Below, in pieces: positions 8,898 to 19,261 of a stretch of 64,000 bases of DNA. Numbering within the stretch: the first letter of the stretch is position 1; every line of letters begins with the position of its first letter. The stretch is from positions 62,001 to 126,000 of the forward strand of contig JAGAWQ010000008.1 in the NCBI GenBank assembly GCA_017941345.1, read 5' to 3'. This stretch comes from Prevotella sp. (GTDB lineage Bacteria > Bacteroidota > Bacteroidia > Bacteroidales > Bacteroidaceae). The notes under the pieces were generated by a model. That model was given only the letters and a program-made list of their open reading frames with translations. It was not told the DNA's origin and made no database searches. The translations under genes were made by a program, and so were the position numbers.

Positions 8898-8923
8898 TCT
8901 CTAACCTCTAACTTCTCACCTCT
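8898..8923 (-). repeat. Dispersed simple repeat between lepB and its paralogue
   Basis: Read on the minus strand this purine-rich stretch begins AGAGGTGAGAAGTTAGAGG. A nearly identical copy lies in frame inside the regulator gene at 21137-21163 (AGAGGTGAGAAGCTAGAGG). It fills almost the whole gap between the two signal peptidase genes. Confidence 0.7.
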
Positions 8924-10355
8924 ACTTAATATTATCAACGAAGCGGAACAACCGGTTCCAGCGAATGCCACCAAAGCCACCGCGGTCAGGGTCAGAGCTC
9001 CACCAGATGAAGATGGGTTTGCCCACGATATGGTCTTCAGGCACGAAGCCCCAATAGCGGGAGTCGAGCGAGTTGTGACGATTGTCACCCTGCATCCAAT
9101 AGTAGTCCAACTTGAAGGTGTACTTCGTCGTCTCCTTGTCGTTGATGTATATCTTGCCGTCCTTCACCTCCAACTTATTGCCTTCGTAGGTACGGATAGG
9201 ACGTTCGTAGATGGGCAGGTTCTTCAGCGTCAGGTCTATGCTCTCGCCCTTCTTTGGAATCCAGATGGGACCGTAGTTGTCACGTGTCCAATGCAGGTTA
9301 CCATTCAGCGGGTAGGTTTCCAGGTCGCTGGCATCTGTGTTCAGCTCTACTTTCTCTGCGATGTCACGCTTCATTAGTTCTTGTGCGGCATAGTTGGTCA
9401 GCGGCATGTAGCCCTGTGTATTCAGACTCGTCAGGTCTTCCATCGTGATGCCCAACTCCTTCATGGTGTCGTCGTCCAAACGTTGCTTCAGCTTCACATG
9501 ATAGGTATATTGCACGTTGTCGGGCTCCTTGTTGGCCTTGCCGTCAATATAGATGATGCGGTCCTTGATTTGCAACGTCTGACCAGGCAGACCCACACAG
9601 CGCTTCACGTAGTTCTCGCGACGGTCCGTAGGTCGTGTGTCTATCATGCCATACTCCTGCGGATTCTGAGTAATAGCCTGACGTCCAGCCTGATAGATGG
9701 TATTGAAATACAGCGGCAGCTGCTCCTGTGTCAACGAGTCAGGATTGGGACGCTCAGGATAAATCTGATAACCCATCTGGTAGCACATCTGGTAGAAGTC
9801 ATAGGCCTGATAGCGAGGGTCTGAGCAGATGGTATCGCCAGCGGGATAGTTGAATACCACGATGTCGTTGAGCTCTATCTTGCCCAAGCCCTTCACGCGA
9901 CGATAGTCCCAATGGGGCCACTCAATGTACGACTTACACTCGAACAAGGGTAGGGTGTGCTGCGTCAAAGGCATCGTCAATGGCGTCTCAGGGATGCGCG
10001 GTCCGTATGATACCTTCGAGACGAAGAGGTAGTCGCCTGTCAGCAGCGATTTCTCCAGCGATGACGATGGGATGACGTAGTTCTGGAAGAAGAACAGGTT
10101 GATGAAGTAGACGGCTACGAGGGCAAATACCAACGCGTCGACCCACGACATCACCCAGCGAACTGGACCTTCGGCATCCTTCCACCATTGCCACCTGATT
10201 TTCTTGGTGATGTAGACGTCATAGATGAAAGGAATGACCAGCAAGCCCCACCAAGACTCTACCCAATAGAGGAACAACAGGTAACACACCAGCACAGCGA
10301 TGAACTTAGCCCACTGTACCTTCATATTCAGCTTTTTCTTTTTCTCCATCGCCAT
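8922..10355 (-). CDS. lepB: Signal peptidase I
   Basis: A 477-residue membrane protease that removes signal peptides from exported proteins. Two hydrophobic segments lie near residues 17-46 and 70-92. Catalytic Ser 99 is in VIPSSSLEKS and catalytic Lys 251 in YVKRCVGLPGQ. Box E (GDNRHNSLDSRYWGF) is intact near the C-terminus. Like other Bacteroidetes LepB proteins it is long, with an inserted domain of about 90 residues between the Ser and Lys regions (from about 140 to 245) and a further insertion after the Lys motif. Its ATG shares one base with the dapB stop codon. The paralogue at 8397 lacks the catalytic dyad, so this is the working enzyme of the pair. Confidence 0.95.
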   Translation of the reverse strand: MAMEKKKKLNMKVQWAKFIAVLVCYLLFLYWVESWWGLLVIPFIYDVYITKKIRWQWWKDAEGPVRWVMSWVDALVFALVAVYFINLFFFQNYVIPSSSLEKSLLTGDYLFVSKVSYGPRIPETPLTMPLTQHTLPLFECKSYIEWPHWDYRRVKGLGKIELNDIVVFNYPAGDTICSDPRYQAYDFYQMCYQMGYQIYPERPNPDSLTQEQLPLYFNTIYQAGRQAITQNPQEYGMIDTRPTDRRENYVKRCVGLPGQTLQIKDRIIYIDGKANKEPDNVQYTYHVKLKQRLDDDTMKELGITMEDLTSLNTQGYMPLTNYAAQELMKRDIAEKVELNTDASDLETYPLNGNLHWTRDNYGPIWIPKKGESIDLTLKNLPIYERPIRTYEGNKLEVKDGKIYINDKETTKYTFKLDYYWMQGDNRHNSLDSRYWGFVPEDHIVGKPIFIWWSSDPDRGGFGGIRWNRLFRFVDNIK

Positions 10356-11071
10356 TAAAATTTAAACATATCGCTGATGGTGAGCAGTCCCTCATGCTCG
10401 TTGGTGTACTCAGCAGCCAGCACAGCACCTAAGGCAAAGCCCTGACGCGAGTGGGCATCATGTGTAATGGTGATGATATCGGCAGGTGAGTCGTAGCGAA
10501 CGGTATGGATGCCGGCTACCTCACCGCGACGGATATGGTCGATGCGTAGCAGCTTCGGGTCAGTCGTGTCCTCAGCCCAAGCCTCCTTGCGGTCGATGTT
10601 CTCCAGAATACCTTCAGCCAGCGTGATGGCTGTGCCAGAGGGATGGTCCAACTTATGCACATGATGCGTCTCCTCCATTTCCACATCGTACTGCGGGAAC
10701 TGGTTCATAATCTTAGCCAGATATTTGTTGACGGCAGAGAAGATGGCCACACCTATCGAGAAGTTGGAAGCCCAGAAGAGCGTCTGCCCTTCCTCTGAAC
10801 ACATGCGTTTCACGTCGTCGCCATGTTCTTTCATCCATCCTGTAGAGCCGCTGACCACCTTCACCTTGTGTTTGAAGGCCTTCAGGTAGTTGCCATAGGC
10901 TGCCTGCGGAGCCGTAAACTCTATCGCTACATCAGCACTCTTGAAGGCTTCTGAGTCGAAGTCCTGCTGGTTATCGATGTCGATAATACTCACAATCTCA
11001 TGACCACGACTGATGGCTATCTGCTCTATCATCTTGCCCATCTTGCCGTAGCCGATTAAAGCTATTTTCAT
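10355..11071 (-). CDS. dapB: 4-hydroxy-tetrahydrodipicolinate reductase
   Basis: A 238-residue cytoplasmic enzyme of lysine and diaminopimelate synthesis, reducing hydroxytetrahydrodipicolinate with NAD(P)H. The N-terminal Rossmann motif IGYGKMGKM (residues 6-14) binds the cofactor. The family signature EETHHVHKLDHPSGTA (133-148) carries the catalytic His and Lys. It is shorter than the E. coli enzyme, as is usual in Bacteroidetes. It is the first gene of a five-gene minus-strand operon running into lepB. Confidence 0.95.
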   Translation of the reverse strand: MKIALIGYGKMGKMIEQIAISRGHEIVSIIDIDNQQDFDSEAFKSADVAIEFTAPQAAYGNYLKAFKHKVKVVSGSTGWMKEHGDDVKRMCSEEGQTLFWASNFSIGVAIFSAVNKYLAKIMNQFPQYDVEMEETHHVHKLDHPSGTAITLAEGILENIDRKEAWAEDTTDPKLLRIDHIRRGEVAGIHTVRYDSPADIITITHDAHSRQGFALGAVLAAEYTNEHEGLLTISDMFKF

Positions 11072-11094
11072 GTCCTTTACGTATTAATACGGTG

Positions 11095-11102
11095 CAAAGG
11101 TA
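11095..11102 (-). promoter_or_regulatory. Promoter -7 box of the dapB operon
   Basis: TACCTTTG on the minus strand, 24 bases before the dapB ATG. No convincing -33 box is seen at the expected distance. Confidence 0.6.
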
Positions 11103-11176
11103 ATAATTAATTGAGAATTAAGAATTAAGTTATCGAGATTTTCTCGCTTTGCTCGCAAAGAATTAAGAATTTTTTG

Positions 11177-11184
11177 TATCTTTG
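11177..11184 (+). promoter_or_regulatory. Promoter -7 box of the PP2C phosphatase gene
   Basis: TATCTTTG. The in-frame TTG at 11182 lies inside this box, which rules it out as a start codon and supports the ATG at 11209. Confidence 0.65.
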
Positions 11185-11208
11185 CACACAAATCAGAAAA
11201 GATGCGAC

Positions 11209-13311
11209 ATGAACAAGCCTTTTACCCGACTCTTTCCCGTAGCCTTTCTGGCGTTTTTGCTCGTTATCGGGGTACTGTCCCCACTGACTTCCTGTCATCA
11301 GAAGACCCCCCGTTCTGATAGCGTCAAAGACTCCCTCAACAAGCTTATAGTTGACAGTCTGCTCAATCAGCAGAAAGCGCGTCAAGACTATAAGGTAAAG
11401 CTGGCCCTGATTGATAGTATCGAGAAGGTCGGCCTGATGGGTGAGATACGCGCCAACTACGAGCGAGGCTCTGTTTACAATTTCCTCAGACAGGGTAGGC
11501 AGAGTGAGCAATATTGGAAAAAGGCTGTCAATGCCGAGATTCGCAGTCGTACAGAAGAACGTGTCTTTTTCCTTGCATCGGCCATGCTGGCCAATCTTTA
11601 TCAGGTAAACCACAACTTTGAGGCTGCCCTCAGACAGTCTATTAAGACGCTGAACAGGATGAAGCAGTCGGACCTAGTGATGCCCCGACTGATTGGTGTA
11701 CAATTGGTTGACATTGGTATATGCCAGCTGAAGATGCGCCGTTACGACGACGCAGCCAAGAGTTTTGAAGAGTCGACGACCTATTTCCGGAAGGGTATTG
11801 CCACTGATACCACCTTCCTGAGTTACGAGAACACGTTGGCATGTACCAACAATATCATTCTTTTCTATTTGGATGCGCAGCGCTACCATGATGCTGACTA
11901 CTGGCTCAATCACTTGGATTCCATGTTGGCCATGTATAAGGCCAGTCCGTTGTGCAGGGAACAATACTATGACGACCAATACGCCCGCCGTTGCAGCTTC
12001 AAGTCGCGTACACTGTTGGGATTAGGCCAGAAGGAGGAAGCCAATAAGATGTTCGAGATATATCGCTCATCAGAGAGCTATCAAAGTGGAAGGGAACACG
12101 CCCCTGGTGAGTTTCTGATGGCTGCCCATCGCTATGCAGAGGCTACCGAGGCCTATGCTGACATCGAGGAGCAGATACGCCAGCGGGTAGGAAAGCCCTC
12201 ACTTGACATCATCCAGCAGTATCTCTTCCCCAAATACCGTGCCAATGCAGGTGCAGGCTATAAAGACAGTGCCTTGGCAGTAGGCCTGCGCATCTTCGAC
12301 TACCTCGACTCAGCCATCGTCTGGCAGAAACAAGACGATGCCGCAGAGTTGGCCACCATCTACGAGACACAGGAGAAGGACCGCCAGATTGCTGAACAGG
12401 AAGTTGCACTCTCTAAGCAACGCTATGGTGCAGCAGCCGTCTTCTTCGCCATCATCGTGCTGGCTCTCGCCATCTTCATCTTCTTCCGCCATCGTGCTGC
12501 CAAACGTCTGGAGGTAGCCCATGAGGAGCTAAAGGTGGCCTACGACCAGTTGGAAGAGACAACAGCTGTCAAAGAGCGCATCCAGAGTGAGTTGCGTATT
12601 GCTCGCGACATCCAGATGTCGATGGTACCCCACGAATTCCCACAACTCAAAGGCCTCGACATGTATGGCTCGATGATGCCTGCCAAGGAGGTAGGTGGCG
12701 ACCTCTATGGTTATATCCTGCAAGGCGACAACCTATATTTTTGTGTGGGCGACGTCAGTGGCAAGAGCGTTCCTGCCTCGCTGTTTATGGCTCAGGCTAC
12801 GCGCCTGTTCCGCACGCTGGCCTCACAGGGTATGATGCCTGCAGACATCTGTACACAGATGAATGATGCGCTGTCGGGCGAGGATAATGTCAGTGGTATG
12901 TTCGTCACCTTCTTCTTAGGACTCGTCAATCTGAAGACAGGCCATCTTACCTTCTGTAATGCAGGTCATAATCCCCCTGTCATCGGAGGTGGCGACCATC
13001 GTGGCGACTTCCTGGAGATGGAGTCGAATGCACCTATTGGCTTGTGGCCTGGTCTGCAGTTTGCGGGCGAGGAAATTGATAGCATCACGAATCGCCCCCT
13101 CTTCCTCTATACTGATGGCCTCAATGAGGCAGAGAACAACGAGCTAGAACAGTTTGGCAACGATCGCATGCTCACATTCCTCAGAAATAGCGATTTCAAC
13201 GATAGTCGCGACGTCATCGAACGGCTGGCCGCCGAGGTAGAACGGCATCGTGCCGGTAACGATCCTAACGATGACCTGACCATGCTGTGTATAAAGGTAA
13301 CCCATGACTGA
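11209..13311 (+). CDS. TPR sensor with PP2C-type (RsbU/SpoIIE) phosphatase output
   Basis: A 700-residue membrane protein. The N-terminus has a lipobox-like signal (PLTSC, Cys 29). Residues about 60-390 are helical TPR-like repeats expected outside the inner membrane. A single transmembrane helix follows (about 407-427), then a coiled-coil linker and a PPM phosphatase domain (about 465-700) with ARDIQMSM, EVGGDLYG, GDVSGKSVPA, LYTDGLNEA and PNDDLTM, which together supply the metal-binding Asp residues. Such proteins dephosphorylate regulatory partners such as anti-sigma antagonists; no partner is encoded nearby. The ATG at 11209 is chosen because the promoter box covers the upstream TTG. Confidence 0.85.
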   Translation: MNKPFTRLFPVAFLAFLLVIGVLSPLTSCHQKTPRSDSVKDSLNKLIVDSLLNQQKARQDYKVKLALIDSIEKVGLMGEIRANYERGSVYNFLRQGRQSEQYWKKAVNAEIRSRTEERVFFLASAMLANLYQVNHNFEAALRQSIKTLNRMKQSDLVMPRLIGVQLVDIGICQLKMRRYDDAAKSFEESTTYFRKGIATDTTFLSYENTLACTNNIILFYLDAQRYHDADYWLNHLDSMLAMYKASPLCREQYYDDQYARRCSFKSRTLLGLGQKEEANKMFEIYRSSESYQSGREHAPGEFLMAAHRYAEATEAYADIEEQIRQRVGKPSLDIIQQYLFPKYRANAGAGYKDSALAVGLRIFDYLDSAIVWQKQDDAAELATIYETQEKDRQIAEQEVALSKQRYGAAAVFFAIIVLALAIFIFFRHRAAKRLEVAHEELKVAYDQLEETTAVKERIQSELRIARDIQMSMVPHEFPQLKGLDMYGSMMPAKEVGGDLYGYILQGDNLYFCVGDVSGKSVPASLFMAQATRLFRTLASQGMMPADICTQMNDALSGEDNVSGMFVTFFLGLVNLKTGHLTFCNAGHNPPVIGGGDHRGDFLEMESNAPIGLWPGLQFAGEEIDSITNRPLFLYTDGLNEAENNELEQFGNDRMLTFLRNSDFNDSRDVIERLAAEVERHRAGNDPNDDLTMLCIKVTHD

Positions 13312-14524
13312 CGCTATCAATCACCACACGCGCGACTTCATCCGTCAGCACCAGCACGACGACGTGCGTCAGCTGGCACTACAAGGCGCAAAGAATCCAG
13401 AAGTAGACCTGACGCAGGCCCTGCAACAGATAGCGGGGCGACAGACGGCTCGCCGTAAGTTGCCGTCGTGGGTCGAGGTGGAGGGCATCGTCTATCCCCC
13501 TCATCTGAATATGGAGCAATGCTCGTCGGAGCAGACGGCCCGTTATAAGGCGCAGGTGGCAGGTTGTGGAGATTCCTTTGTCGACCTGACGGGAGGCTTT
13601 GGCGTTGATTTCTATTGGATAGCGCAGGGTTACCGTCATTCCCATTATGTAGAGCAAAACGAGGCGCTTTGTACTATTGCTGAGCACAACTTCGCCCTCC
13701 TGGGCCTTCCCTGTTCCGTAAGCTGTGCAACTAGCGCAGCATACCTGACGGAGATGGGGCACGTTTCCCTTATTTACCTCGACCCGGCGCGCCGCGATGC
13801 ACACGGAGGGCGCACCTATGATATTGAGGACTGCACCCCTAACGTGCTGGAGCTACTACCCCTACTGATGGAAAAGGCCGACAAGGTATTGCTGAAACTC
13901 TCGCCCATGCTCGACTGGCGTAAGGCGGTCAGCGACCTGAAGCATGTTACGGAGGTGCATATCGTCAGCGTGGACAACGAGTGTAAGGAACTGTTGCTGC
14001 TCATTGGCAATGAGCCTACCGACAATCTGCGCATAGTGTGTGCCAACAACGATAGTATGTTCGAAATAGTACGTCCCCGACGTACTGCGAGTTCGCTCCC
14101 GACGTACTGCGAGTTCGCTCCCGACGTACTAAAAGCGCCCAGCCGTCCCTCCATCAGTAACTCTTCGTATCTTTATGAGCCTAACGCTAGCATTATGAAG
14201 GCAGGATGTTTCGACGAACTGACTACGAGGTATCCCGTCAGTCAGGTAGCAGCTAACTCCCACCTCTTCCTTTCTCCCGATGAAATCGGCAATTTTCCTG
14301 GTCGTGGATTCCATATTATCGCCATTTCATCGATGAACAAGAAAGAGCTCCGTCAATCGTTGGCAGGCATCAGTCAGGCTAATATTGCTGTTCGTAACTT
14401 CCCGATGACTGTTCAGCAGCTGCGTCAGAAACTGAAATTGAGGGATGGTGGCGACGTCTACATTTTTGCCACAACTGCCCAAGATGGAGCCCATCAGCTC
14501 TATATTTGCCGTAAAATAGGTTAA
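13304..14524 (+). CDS. Class I SAM-dependent methyltransferase, THUMP-like domain
   Basis: A 406-residue cytoplasmic protein overlapping the phosphatase gene by eight bases. Residues about 85-230 form a Rossmann methyltransferase fold: motif I FVDLTGGFGVDF, then HYVEQNE, and the catalytic-type motif YLDPARRD. The C-terminal part matches the THUMP-like domain found in this Bacteroidetes family. A nucleic-acid or ribosome-related methylation role is likely but the substrate is unknown. The coding sequence contains a 22-base direct duplication at about 14084-14138, translated in two different frames, so the residues around 261-282 are probably a recent and variable insertion. Confidence 0.75.
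   Translation: MTDAINHHTRDFIRQHQHDDVRQLALQGAKNPEVDLTQALQQIAGRQTARRKLPSWVEVEGIVYPPHLNMEQCSSEQTARYKAQVAGCGDSFVDLTGGFGVDFYWIAQGYRHSHYVEQNEALCTIAEHNFALLGLPCSVSCATSAAYLTEMGHVSLIYLDPARRDAHGGRTYDIEDCTPNVLELLPLLMEKADKVLLKLSPMLDWRKAVSDLKHVTEVHIVSVDNECKELLLLIGNEPTDNLRIVCANNDSMFEIVRPRRTASSLPTYCEFAPDVLKAPSRPSISNSSYLYEPNASIMKAGCFDELTTRYPVSQVAANSHLFLSPDEIGNFPGRGFHIIAISSMNKKELRQSLAGISQANIAVRNFPMTVQQLRQKLKLRDGGDVYIFATTAQDGAHQLYICRKIG
14084..14138 (+). repeat. 22-base tandem duplication inside a methyltransferase gene
   Basis: The unit CCCGACGTACTGCGAGTTCG plus two bases occurs twice in tandem, followed by a third partial copy CCCGACGTACT. Because 22 is not a multiple of three, each copy is read in a different frame, and gain or loss of one copy would break the gene. 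Confidence 0.85.
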
Positions 14525-14551
14525 ATTTTTGGGCGTTTCCCACTTTTTTCT

Positions 14552-14559
14552 TATCTTTG
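14552..14559 (+). promoter_or_regulatory. Promoter -7 box of the GNAT-parE-S41 operon
   Basis: TATCTTTG. The expected transcript start (about 14565) lies after the upstream ATG at 14561, so translation should begin at the ATG at 14588. Confidence 0.6.
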
Positions 14560-14587
14560 CATGGTTTATTATACACACTACGGAAAG

Positions 14588-15742
14588 ATGTCTGCAATAG
14601 AGATTAGGAAAGTGACCAACAAGCGCGAGCTGGATGCCTTTATCCAGTTCCACTACGACCTGTATCGTGACAACGAGTTTGATGCTCCCAACCTTTATAG
14701 CGACGAGCGTCATACGCTGAGTAAGGACAAGAATGCTGCCTTTGAGTTCTGCGAGGCCGAATATTTCATGGCCTATCGCGACGGTAAGGTGGTAGGTCGT
14801 ATTGCCGGCATCATCAACCATCGCGCCAACGAACGGTGGAATCGCCAGAGTGTGCGCTTCAGTTGGGTCGATTTCATCGACGATATGGAGGTGTCGCGTG
14901 CTCTCTTCGATGCCGTTGCAGCCTGGGGACGCTCCAAGGGGATGACGGAGATGGTAGGACCCCTCGGCTTTACCGATATGGACCCTGAGGGTATGCTGAT
15001 TGAGGGCTTCGACCAGTTGGGAACGATGGCTACCATCTACAACTATCCCTACTACCCCCAGCACATGGAGCAGATGGGCGGTTGGCAGAAAGACAATGAC
15101 TATGTGGAGTACAAGCTCATTGTGCCTAAGGACGGCATGCCCGAGAAATACCAGAAGGTGGCGCAGATGGTGCAGAAACGCTACAATCTGCACACGTTCC
15201 ATCCCAAGCGCAGCCAGGTCTTTGGTAAGGAGCAGTATGGCCGCAAGGTGCTCGATGTGGTCAACAAGTCGTTTGGCCACCTCTATGGCTATTCGCAGAT
15301 GACAGAGGCGCAGATTGACCAATATCTGAAGTTGTGGTTCCCCATGCTCGACATGTCGATGCTCTGTCTGATAGAAGACTGGAACACGCCCGACCACAAG
15401 CTGATAGGCGTGGGCATCAGCATCACCAATATGACGCGTGCCTTGCAGAAATGTCGCAACGGACGCCTGTGGCCCTTTGGCTGGTGGCATTGTCTGAAAG
15501 CCCTGAAGTTCCACAAGGCTGAGTGCCTCGACCTGATGCTCATTGGCATTCTGCCCGAATACCAGCAGAAAGGAGCTAATGCCCTGCTGTTCTACGACCT
15601 CATCCCTATCTATCAGAAGTATGGCTTCAAGTGGGGCGAGACCAATGTGGAGATGGAGACCAACGAGAAGGTACAGTCGCAATGGCAGTATCTGGAACAC
15701 GTACAGCACAAGCGTCGCAGGTGCTATAAGAAAAGCTTATGA
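14588..15742 (+). CDS. GNAT-type acetyltransferase family protein
   Basis: A protein of 384 residues from the ATG at 14588, which is preceded by GGAAAG. The C-terminal part contains a GNAT-like acetyl-CoA site ([20 protein letters not shown]) and the N-terminal part [13 protein letters not shown] and [17 protein letters not shown], typical of a duplicated GNAT fold. This family is widespread in Bacteroidetes without known substrate. The stop codon overlaps the parE start by four bases, so the two are co-translated. Confidence 0.65.
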   Translation: MSAIEIRKVTNKRELDAFIQFHYDLYRDNEFDAPNLYSDERHTLSKDKNAAFEFCEAEYFMAYRDGKVVGRIAGIINHRANERWNRQSVRFSWVDFIDDMEVSRALFDAVAAWGRSKGMTEMVGPLGFTDMDPEGMLIEGFDQLGTMATIYNYPYYPQHMEQMGGWQKDNDYVEYKLIVPKDGMPEKYQKVAQMVQKRYNLHTFHPKRSQVFGKEQYGRKVLDVVNKSFGHLYGYSQMTEAQIDQYLKLWFPMLDMSMLCLIEDWNTPDHKLIGVGISITNMTRALQKCRNGRLWPFGWWHCLKALKFHKAECLDLMLIGILPEYQQKGANALLFYDLIPIYQKYGFKWGETNVEMETNEKVQSQWQYLEHVQHKRRRCYKKSL

Positions 15743-17670
15743 ACGAAGAAAACAATATAAACGAAGGACAACAAGTACAGTACACCGACGACAATATCCG
15801 CCACTTGTCGGATATGGAACACGTCCGTACCCGTCCGGGTATGTATATCGGACGCTTGGGCGACGGCTCTCTGCCTGAGGATGGTATCTATGTTTTGCTG
15901 AAGGAGGTCATCGACAACTCCATCGACGAGTTTAAGATGAATGCCGGCGAGCGGATTGAAATCAATATCGACGACAACCTGCGTGTCTCTGTTCGCGACT
16001 ACGGTCGAGGCATCCCCCAGGGAAAGCTCATCGAGGCTGTCAGCGTGCTGAACACAGGTGGTAAGTACGACTCGAAGGCTTTCAAGAAGTCGGTAGGTCT
16101 GAATGGTGTGGGTGTGAAGGCTGTCAACGCCTTGAGTGCCCATTTCGAGGTGGCCAGCTATCGTGACGGCAAGATGCGCAAGGCTGTCTTTGAGCGTGGT
16201 ATCTTGCAAACAGACACTACGGAGGATTCGCAGGACGAGAACGGCACCTACATCTTCTTCGAGCCCGACAACACGCTCTTCAAGGATTATAAGTTCCAGG
16301 ATGACATCGTGGAGAACATGTTGCGCAACTACACCTATCTGAATACGGGGCTCGCCATCATGTACAACAACCGGCGCATCCTCTCGCGTCACGGATTGGA
16401 AGACCTCCTGAAAGACCGCATGACCAACGACTCGCTGTATCCTATCATCCATCTGAAGGGTGACGATATCGAGGTGGCCTTTACCCATGCCAACCAATAC
16501 GGCGAGGAATACTATTCGTTCGTCAACGGACAACATACCACACAGGGCGGTACGCATCAGAGTGCCTTCAAGGAACACATTGCCAAGACCATCAAGGAGT
16601 TCTTTGGCAAATACGAATATGGCGATATCCGAACGGGTATCGTAGCTGCTATTGCCATCAACGTTGAGGAACCCGTCTTCGAGAGTCAGACGAAAATTAA
16701 GCTGGGTTCAACGCAGATGGCCCCCGATGGTGAGACCATTAATAAATATGTGGGCGACTTCATCAAACAGCAGGTAGACAACTATCTGCATATCCATCAA
16801 GATGTGGCTGAGGTCATTGAGAATAAGGTGAAGGAGAGCGAGCGCGAGCGTAAGGCGATGGCTGGTGTGACGAAGCTGGCTCGCGAGCGTGCCAAGAAAG
16901 CCAATCTGCACAACCGTAAGCTGCGCGACTGCCGCATTCACTTCTCCGATACAAAGAACGAACGCAAGGAGGAGTCGTGCATCTTCATCACCGAGGGTGA
17001 CTCAGCCAGCGGAAGCATCACCAAGAGCCGTGATGTCAACACCCAGGCTGTTTTCTCGTTGCGCGGCAAGCCCCTCAACTCGTTCGGACTCACCAAGAAG
17101 GTGGTCTATGAAAACGAGGAGTTCAACCTCTTGCAGGCAGCACTCGACATCGAGGAAGGTCTCGACACCCTTAGATATAATAAGGTGATAGTCGCTACTG
17201 ATGCTGATGTCGACGGCATGCACATCCGTCTGCTTATCATCACCTTCTTCCTGCAGTTCTTCCCAGAACTCATCAAGAAAGGTCATGTCTATGTGTTGCA
17301 GACCCCCTTGTTCCGCGTGCGCAATCGTCGTTCGAAGATTCGCAACAAGCTGATGCGCGAGGATGGCAAGAAGGGCGACTTCGTCACTCGTTACTGCTAT
17401 AGCGACGAGGAGCGTCAGAAGGCTATCGCCGACTTAGGGCCAGACCCTGAAATCACCCGATTCAAGGGACTTGGCGAGATTTCTCCTGAGGAGTTTGCAG
17501 GTTTCATCGGTCCTGACATTCGCTTGGAACAGGTGACACTCCATAAGAACGACCAGGTACAGAAACTTTTGGAATACTATATGGGTAAGAACACAATGGA
17601 GCGCCAGAACTTCATCATCGACAACCTCGTCATCGAGGAAGACCGTCCGGAGGAGGAAGCCTATGACTAA
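15739..17670 (+). CDS. parE: DNA topoisomerase IV subunit B (type II topoisomerase ATPase)
   Basis: A 643-residue GyrB/ParE-type subunit. The GHKL ATPase domain has [30 protein letters not shown] and [12 protein letters not shown]. The TOPRIM part, about residues 410-510, has EGDSASGS and [10 protein letters not shown], which bind Mg for DNA cleavage. The short form and [13 protein letters not shown] near the end fit ParE better than GyrB. With a ParC partner, not seen here, it decatenates chromosomes. It lies between the GNAT gene and the S41 protease gene with overlaps at both ends. Confidence 0.85.
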   Translation: MNEENNINEGQQVQYTDDNIRHLSDMEHVRTRPGMYIGRLGDGSLPEDGIYVLLKEVIDNSIDEFKMNAGERIEINIDDNLRVSVRDYGRGIPQGKLIEAVSVLNTGGKYDSKAFKKSVGLNGVGVKAVNALSAHFEVASYRDGKMRKAVFERGILQTDTTEDSQDENGTYIFFEPDNTLFKDYKFQDDIVENMLRNYTYLNTGLAIMYNNRRILSRHGLEDLLKDRMTNDSLYPIIHLKGDDIEVAFTHANQYGEEYYSFVNGQHTTQGGTHQSAFKEHIAKTIKEFFGKYEYGDIRTGIVAAIAINVEEPVFESQTKIKLGSTQMAPDGETINKYVGDFIKQQVDNYLHIHQDVAEVIENKVKESERERKAMAGVTKLARERAKKANLHNRKLRDCRIHFSDTKNERKEESCIFITEGDSASGSITKSRDVNTQAVFSLRGKPLNSFGLTKKVVYENEEFNLLQAALDIEEGLDTLRYNKVIVATDADVDGMHIRLLIITFFLQFFPELIKKGHVYVLQTPLFRVRNRRSKIRNKLMREDGKKGDFVTRYCYSDEERQKAIADLGPDPEITRFKGLGEISPEEFAGFIGPDIRLEQVTLHKNDQVQKLLEYYMGKNTMERQNFIIDNLVIEEDRPEEEAYD

Positions 17671-19240
17671 AAAAATAATGTGTGCAGCGATTCTGTCGCT
17701 GCTTCACCTGTCAGCTTCTGCCCAGATGTCAGTCCGCCTGGGTCCTGACGCCCCATTGCGTAAACTGCAGATAGCCGAAATGGCTGTCAATAACCTGTAT
17801 GTCGATAGTGTCGACGAACAGAAGCTGGTGGAAGACGGCATCCGAGGTATGTTAGAAAAGCTGGACCCTCATAGCAGCTATCTTACAGCAAAGGAGGTGA
17901 AGGCTGCCAACGAACCCCTGCAAGGCAACTTCGAGGGCATTGGTGTGCAGTTTAATATGGTGGAAGACACGCTGCTCGTCATCCAGCCCGTCAGCGGAGG
18001 ACCTTCTGAGAAGATGGGCATCGTGGCAGGCGACCGCATCGTCAGCGTCAACGATACCGCTATTGCTGGTGTGAAGATGGCGAAGGAGGAGATTATGCGT
18101 CGGCTGCGTGGTCCCAAGGGCACAAAGGTCAACCTCGGCATCGTGCGCAGGGGTATTGCTGATATCCTGCATTTCGTCATTACGCGCGACAAGATTCCCG
18201 TCAAGTCCATCGATGCTACCTATATGATTCGTCCAGAGGTAGGCTATATCCGCATTGGCAGTTTTGGTGCCACTACTCACGACGAGTTCTGTGCCAGTCT
18301 GAAAAAGCTGAAGGAGCAGGGTATGAAGTCGCTCATCCTCGACCTTCAGGAGAATGGCGGCGGCTATCTGCATGCTGCCGTGAAGATAGCAGATGAGTTC
18401 TTGCAGAATAACGACCTGATAGTCTATACCCAGGGACGCCAAATCCAGCGCATGGACTATAAGGCTAATGGTGGGGGACTGTTCGCTGACGGAAAAGTCA
18501 TCGTATTGGTCGACAGCTATACGGCCTCTGCGGCTGAGATTGTCTCAGGTGCCATTCAAGACCACGACCGAGGTATCGTCGTTGGACGCCGCACCTTTGG
18601 CAAGGGCTTGGTACAGCGTCCTATCGACCTGCCCGACGGTTCAATGATTCGGCTCACCATAGCTCACTACTACACGCCCTCGGGCCGCTGTATCCAGAAG
18701 CCCTACGAGAAAGGCAACCAGAAGGACTATGCCGACGACATGCTCCACCGCCTGAAGAGTGGCGAGCTGATGTCGGCAGATAGTGTCCACTTTGCCGACT
18801 CGCTGAAGTGCTACACCCTGAAGAAGCATCGTGTGGTCTATGGCGGAGGAGGCATCATGCCCGATGAGTTCGTACCTCTTGACACGCTGAAGTACACGAA
18901 GTATCACCGTCAGCTGGCTGCCAAGAGCATCATCATCACCGCTAACCTGCGCTATGTCGACGAGCATCGTAAGCAGCTACACAAGCAATATGCCACCTTT
19001 GCCGACTTCCGCCAGCGCTTCGAGGTGCCCCAGACGCTGATAGACCATATCGTGGCTGAGGGCGAGAAGCAGAACATCAAACCCAAGGACGATGCTGAGC
19101 TACAGGCTACGCTGCCCTACCTACGCACCCAGCTGAAGGCACTCATCGCTCGCGACCTGTGGGATATGGATGAGTATTATGCTATCATGAACGAACTGAA
19201 CGATAGCGTTCGACGGGCGTTGGAACTGATGAACAACTAA
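17663..19240 (+). CDS. S41 family C-terminal processing peptidase
   Basis: A 525-residue exported serine protease with a signal peptide ending near residue 20 (SASA-Q). A PDZ domain (about 85-175) includes the carboxylate-binding region FEGIGVQF. The S41 core has the catalytic Ser 289 in YTASAAEI and Lys 314 in FGKGLVQ. Such CtpA-type proteases trim or degrade envelope proteins in the periplasm. It overlaps parE by eight bases and ends 21 bases from the convergent thioredoxin-esterase gene, with no obvious terminator between. Confidence 0.9.
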   Translation: MTKKIMCAAILSLLHLSASAQMSVRLGPDAPLRKLQIAEMAVNNLYVDSVDEQKLVEDGIRGMLEKLDPHSSYLTAKEVKAANEPLQGNFEGIGVQFNMVEDTLLVIQPVSGGPSEKMGIVAGDRIVSVNDTAIAGVKMAKEEIMRRLRGPKGTKVNLGIVRRGIADILHFVITRDKIPVKSIDATYMIRPEVGYIRIGSFGATTHDEFCASLKKLKEQGMKSLILDLQENGGGYLHAAVKIADEFLQNNDLIVYTQGRQIQRMDYKANGGGLFADGKVIVLVDSYTASAAEIVSGAIQDHDRGIVVGRRTFGKGLVQRPIDLPDGSMIRLTIAHYYTPSGRCIQKPYEKGNQKDYADDMLHRLKSGELMSADSVHFADSLKCYTLKKHRVVYGGGGIMPDEFVPLDTLKYTKYHRQLAAKSIIITANLRYVDEHRKQLHKQYATFADFRQRFEVPQTLIDHIVAEGEKQNIKPKDDAELQATLPYLRTQLKALIARDLWDMDEYYAIMNELNDSVRRALELMNN

Positions 19241-19261
19241 GAGATATTTCCCCAAAGATTA

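Noticed and set aside
11182..11208. Upstream TTG start for the PP2C phosphatase gene
   Set aside because: The TTG is inside the -7 promoter box TATCTTTG, so it would not be transcribed.
14561..14587. ATG at 14561 as start of the GNAT gene
   Set aside because: It lies two bases after the -7 box, before the likely transcript start; the ATG at 14588 follows a purine-rich site.
14327..15709. Long minus-strand open frame (460 codons) opposite the GNAT gene
   Set aside because: It spans parts of two real genes and their promoter and shows no recognisable motif.
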